From positions 1 through 8,020 of the forward strand of contig DASVBJ010000069.1 in the NCBI GenBank assembly GCA_036375895.1: a stretch of DNA of 8,020 nucleotides, in the 5' to 3' direction. Position numbers and translations under genes: made by a program. Below are positions 6,273 through 8,020 of the stretch, in pieces. The DNA is from DASVBJ01 sp036375895 (GTDB lineage Bacteria > Actinomycetota > Actinomycetes > JACCUZ01). The notes below the pieces were generated by a model. The model was not told where the DNA came from. It searched no databases and saw nothing but the letters and a program-made list of their open reading frames with translations. The stretch's first letter is position 1. Each line of letters opens with the position of its first letter.

Positions 6273-7085
6273 TCACTCCCCGCCGGCGAGCTCGCGTCCC
6301 CGGTCGCGGGCGGCCTCCAGCGCGGCGAGGAACGCCGCCCGCACGCCGTGGTTCTCCAGCTCCCGGATCGCGTTGATCGTGGTGCCGGCCGGCGAGGTCA
6401 CGGCTTCCCGCAGCGTCACCGGGTGCTCCCCCGAGTCGCGCAGCATGACCGCCGAGCCGATCGCGGTCTGCACGATGAGGTCGTGGGCGACGCTGCGCGG
6501 GAGCCCGAGCAGGATGCCTGCGTCGACCATCGCCTCGACGAGGTAGAAGAAGTACGCCGGGCCGCTGCCCGACAGCGCGGTGACCGCGTCCTGCTGGGAC
6601 TCGGGGACCCGGATCGTCTTGCCCACCGGGGCGAAGATCTCCTCGGTGTGGCGCAGGTGCTCCTCCGCGGCATGGGACCCGGCCGAGATGGCGCTCATCG
6701 CCTCGTCCACGAGCACCGGAGTGTTGGACATGACCCGGACCACCGGGGTCCCCTCGGCCAGCCGGCGTTCGATGAACGCCGTGGTGATGCCTGCCGCGAC
6801 GGACACGACCAGCCGGTCTGCGGGCACGTGCGGAGCAAGCTCGGCGAGGAGTGCGCCCATGTCCTGCGGCTTGACCGTGAGGATCAGCGTCCCGGCCTCG
6901 GCCGCCGCCTCGGCATTGGTGACGACCCGCACGCCGTAGCGCTCGCGGAGCAGCTCGGCGCGCTCGGCCCGGCGGGCTGTCACGATCACGTCCTCGACGC
7001 GGCGGCCGCCGCGCAACATGCCGGAGAGCAGCGCCTCCCCCATCTTCCCGGCGCCGATGACCGCCACCCGCTGCCCAGACGTCAT
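6273..7085 (-). CDS. proC: Pyrroline-5-carboxylate reductase (last step of proline synthesis)
   Basis: This 270-residue cytosolic enzyme reduces L-1-pyrroline-5-carboxylate to L-proline with NAD(P)H, and its length is typical. The N-terminal Rossmann fold carries GAGKMG (11-16), with ARRAER (37-42) where the cofactor ribose/phosphate is read. TVKPQ (70-74) and VRVMSNTP (116-123) follow, then the C-terminal dimerisation/substrate domain with ALSGSGPAYFF (170-180). The ProC signature begins AVTSPAGTT (228-236) and continues to NHGVRAAF (245-252). All family landmarks are present, so the enzyme should be active. The ATG at 7085 is supported by AAGGGGTGA just upstream, inside the end of the proline dehydrogenase gene; only one base (7086) separates the genes, so they are almost certainly co-transcribed and translationally coupled. 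The gene ends facing the DUF389 gene with 6 bases between and no visible terminator. Confidence 0.96.
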   Translation of the reverse strand: MTSGQRVAVIGAGKMGEALLSGMLRGGRRVEDVIVTARRAERAELLRERYGVRVVTNAEAAAEAGTLILTVKPQDMGALLAELAPHVPADRLVVSVAAGITTAFIERRLAEGTPVVRVMSNTPVLVDEAMSAISAGSHAAEEHLRHTEEIFAPVGKTIRVPESQQDAVTALSGSGPAYFFYLVEAMVDAGILLGLPRSVAHDLIVQTAIGSAVMLRDSGEHPVTLREAVTSPAGTTINAIRELENHGVRAAFLAALEAARDRGRELAGGE

Positions 7086-7095
7086 GTCACCCCTT
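7086..7095 (-). promoter_or_regulatory. Ribosome-binding site of proC inside the proline dehydrogenase gene
   Basis: On the minus strand AAGGGGTGAC directly precedes the proC ATG and contains the TGA stop of the upstream gene. Ribosomes ending proline dehydrogenase are therefore placed on the proC start, which supports coupled synthesis and confirms the ATG chosen. Confidence 0.65.
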
Positions 7096-8016
7096 CGTCG
7101 AGACCGCCCTCAGGAAGAAGCCGAGGTTGGCCGGCCGCTCTGCCATCCGGCGCACCAGGTAGCCGTACCACTCGTCGCCGTAGGGCACGTACACGCGCAT
7201 CTTCTCCCCGCGAGCGGCCAGCCGCTCCTGCTCCAGCGGGCGGATGCCGTAGAGCATCTGGTACTCGTAGCTGCCCTGTGGGCGGTGGTTGCGACGGACG
7301 AGCTCTTCGGTGATCGCAACCATCCGTGGGTCGTGCGTGGCGACCATCGGGTAGCCGGACCCGGCCATCAGCACCTTCAGGCAGCGCACGTACGAGAGCG
7401 CGACCTCGCCCTTGCTCTGGTAGGCGACGGACTCGGGCTCCTTGTAGGCGCCCTTGCACAGCCGCACCCGTGAGCCGTCGTGGGCCAGGTCACGGCAGTC
7501 GGCCTCGGTGCGCCGCAGGTAGGCCTGCAGCACGGCACCGGTCTCCGGGAAGTCCTTCCGCAGCTCGCGCAGGATGCCCAGCGTCGAGTCGGTGGTGGTG
7601 TGGTCCTCCATGTCGAGGGTGACGGTCGTGCCGGCCGACCGGGCGGCCTCGCAGATCGCGTAGGCGTTGTCCAGGGCGAGCCGCTCGCCGTCGCCGGGCA
7701 GCGCCTGACCCACCGCCGACAGCTTGACGGAGACCTCCGCACCCGAGGTCAGGCCGTCGTCGGCGAGCAGCTTGAGCAGGGTCAGGTAGGCGTCCCTCGT
7801 CGCCTCGGCCTGGGCGCGCTCGACGGTGTCCTCGCCGAGGTGGTCGAGGGTGACCAGGCGGCCGCTGTCGACCAGCTCGCGAGTCGTGGCGACCGCCTGC
7901 TCGGCGGTCGTGCCGGCGACGAAACGGGTCACCACGCCGCGCGAGACCGGGGCGGTCTCCACGAGGTGGCGCACGCGACCGCTGCGGGACATCGAGAGCA
8001 GGGCTCGCCGGAGCAC
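7087..8016 (-). CDS. Proline dehydrogenase, monofunctional FAD enzyme
   Basis: This 309-residue (beta/alpha)8-barrel flavoenzyme oxidises L-proline to pyrroline-5-carboxylate and passes electrons to the respiratory chain. It is the stand-alone PRODH type (often called PutB or PruB), without the P5C dehydrogenase half found in PutA. Visible motifs are VSVKLSA (95-101), DMEDH (135-139), LQAYLRRT (163-170), RLCKGAYKEP (185-194), ATHDP (226-230), EYQMLYGI (251-258) and VPYGDEWYGYLVRRMAERPAN (277-297). In the last, the Arg289-Arg290 pair and nearby Tyr match the residues that bind the proline carboxylate. GTG 8016 gives an N-terminus MLRRALLSMSRSGRVRHLVE typical of the family, so the gene is probably complete. 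Only 4 bases remain before the window edge, so its ribosome-binding site and any longer start cannot be checked. The stop lies one base before proC. No P5C dehydrogenase gene is in view. Confidence 0.95.
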   Translation of the reverse strand: MLRRALLSMSRSGRVRHLVETAPVSRGVVTRFVAGTTAEQAVATTRELVDSGRLVTLDHLGEDTVERAQAEATRDAYLTLLKLLADDGLTSGAEVSVKLSAVGQALPGDGERLALDNAYAICEAARSAGTTVTLDMEDHTTTDSTLGILRELRKDFPETGAVLQAYLRRTEADCRDLAHDGSRVRLCKGAYKEPESVAYQSKGEVALSYVRCLKVLMAGSGYPMVATHDPRMVAITEELVRRNHRPQGSYEYQMLYGIRPLEQERLAARGEKMRVYVPYGDEWYGYLVRRMAERPANLGFFLRAVSTKG

Positions 8017-8020
8017 GGAT

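Noticed and set aside
6281..6295. Overlapping GC palindromes (CGCCGGCG and GCGAGCTCGC) near the proC 3' end
   Set aside because: They lie in the coding sequence for the proC C-terminus and have no spaced loop or T-tract, so they are not a credible terminator.

Overview
The window reads as an ordinary chromosomal stretch from a very GC-rich, monoderm actinobacterium (Actinomycetota). The GC bias is strong, almost every codon ends in G or C, four genes start with GTG, the only TTA codon seen in any called gene is in the ABC permease, and two promoters look leaderless. The AcuC/phosphatase pair and the monofunctional proline dehydrogenase also fit this phylum. I cannot fix the genus; a Nocardioidaceae-like or related high-GC lineage is a guess. 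Coding density is near total and no gap exceeds 80 bases. I saw no tRNA, rRNA, CRISPR array, insertion sequence or phage gene.

Layout, left to right. (1) 1-1959, minus strand: acuC, a zinc-dependent histone-deacetylase-family protein, followed by a gene for a protein I recall being annotated in actinobacteria simply as 'phosphatase', cut by the left edge. (2) 2036-5252, minus strand: a tightly coupled three-gene MacAB-like ABC exporter operon. It encodes a lipoprotein membrane fusion protein, an ATPase and a MacB/FtsX-type permease, joined by 4-base GTGA and ATGA overlaps. (3) 5253-5327: a 75-base divergent control region with opposed, overlapping -10-like elements and a perfect 16-base inverted repeat. 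(4) 5328-6266, plus strand: a DUF389-family membrane protein. (5) 6273-8016, minus strand: proline dehydrogenase followed after one base by proC (pyrroline-5-carboxylate reductase). The proC end converges on the DUF389 gene with only 6 bases between stop codons.

How the genes work together. The exporter genes very likely form one machine: the lipoprotein adaptor sits on the outer face of the membrane, and the ATPase drives the permease. Proline dehydrogenase and ProC catalyse opposite steps between proline and pyrroline-5-carboxylate, and their coupling suggests proline/P5C redox cycling or balance. AcuC probably deacylates proteins, by analogy acetyl-CoA synthetase; its partner phosphatase has no known substrate. 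No clearly novel multi-gene system is visible. The points most worth a second look are the PRODH-proC coupling, the divergent promoter region with its hairpin, the Ser/Gln-rich insert in the adaptor, and the lone TTA codon in the permease.
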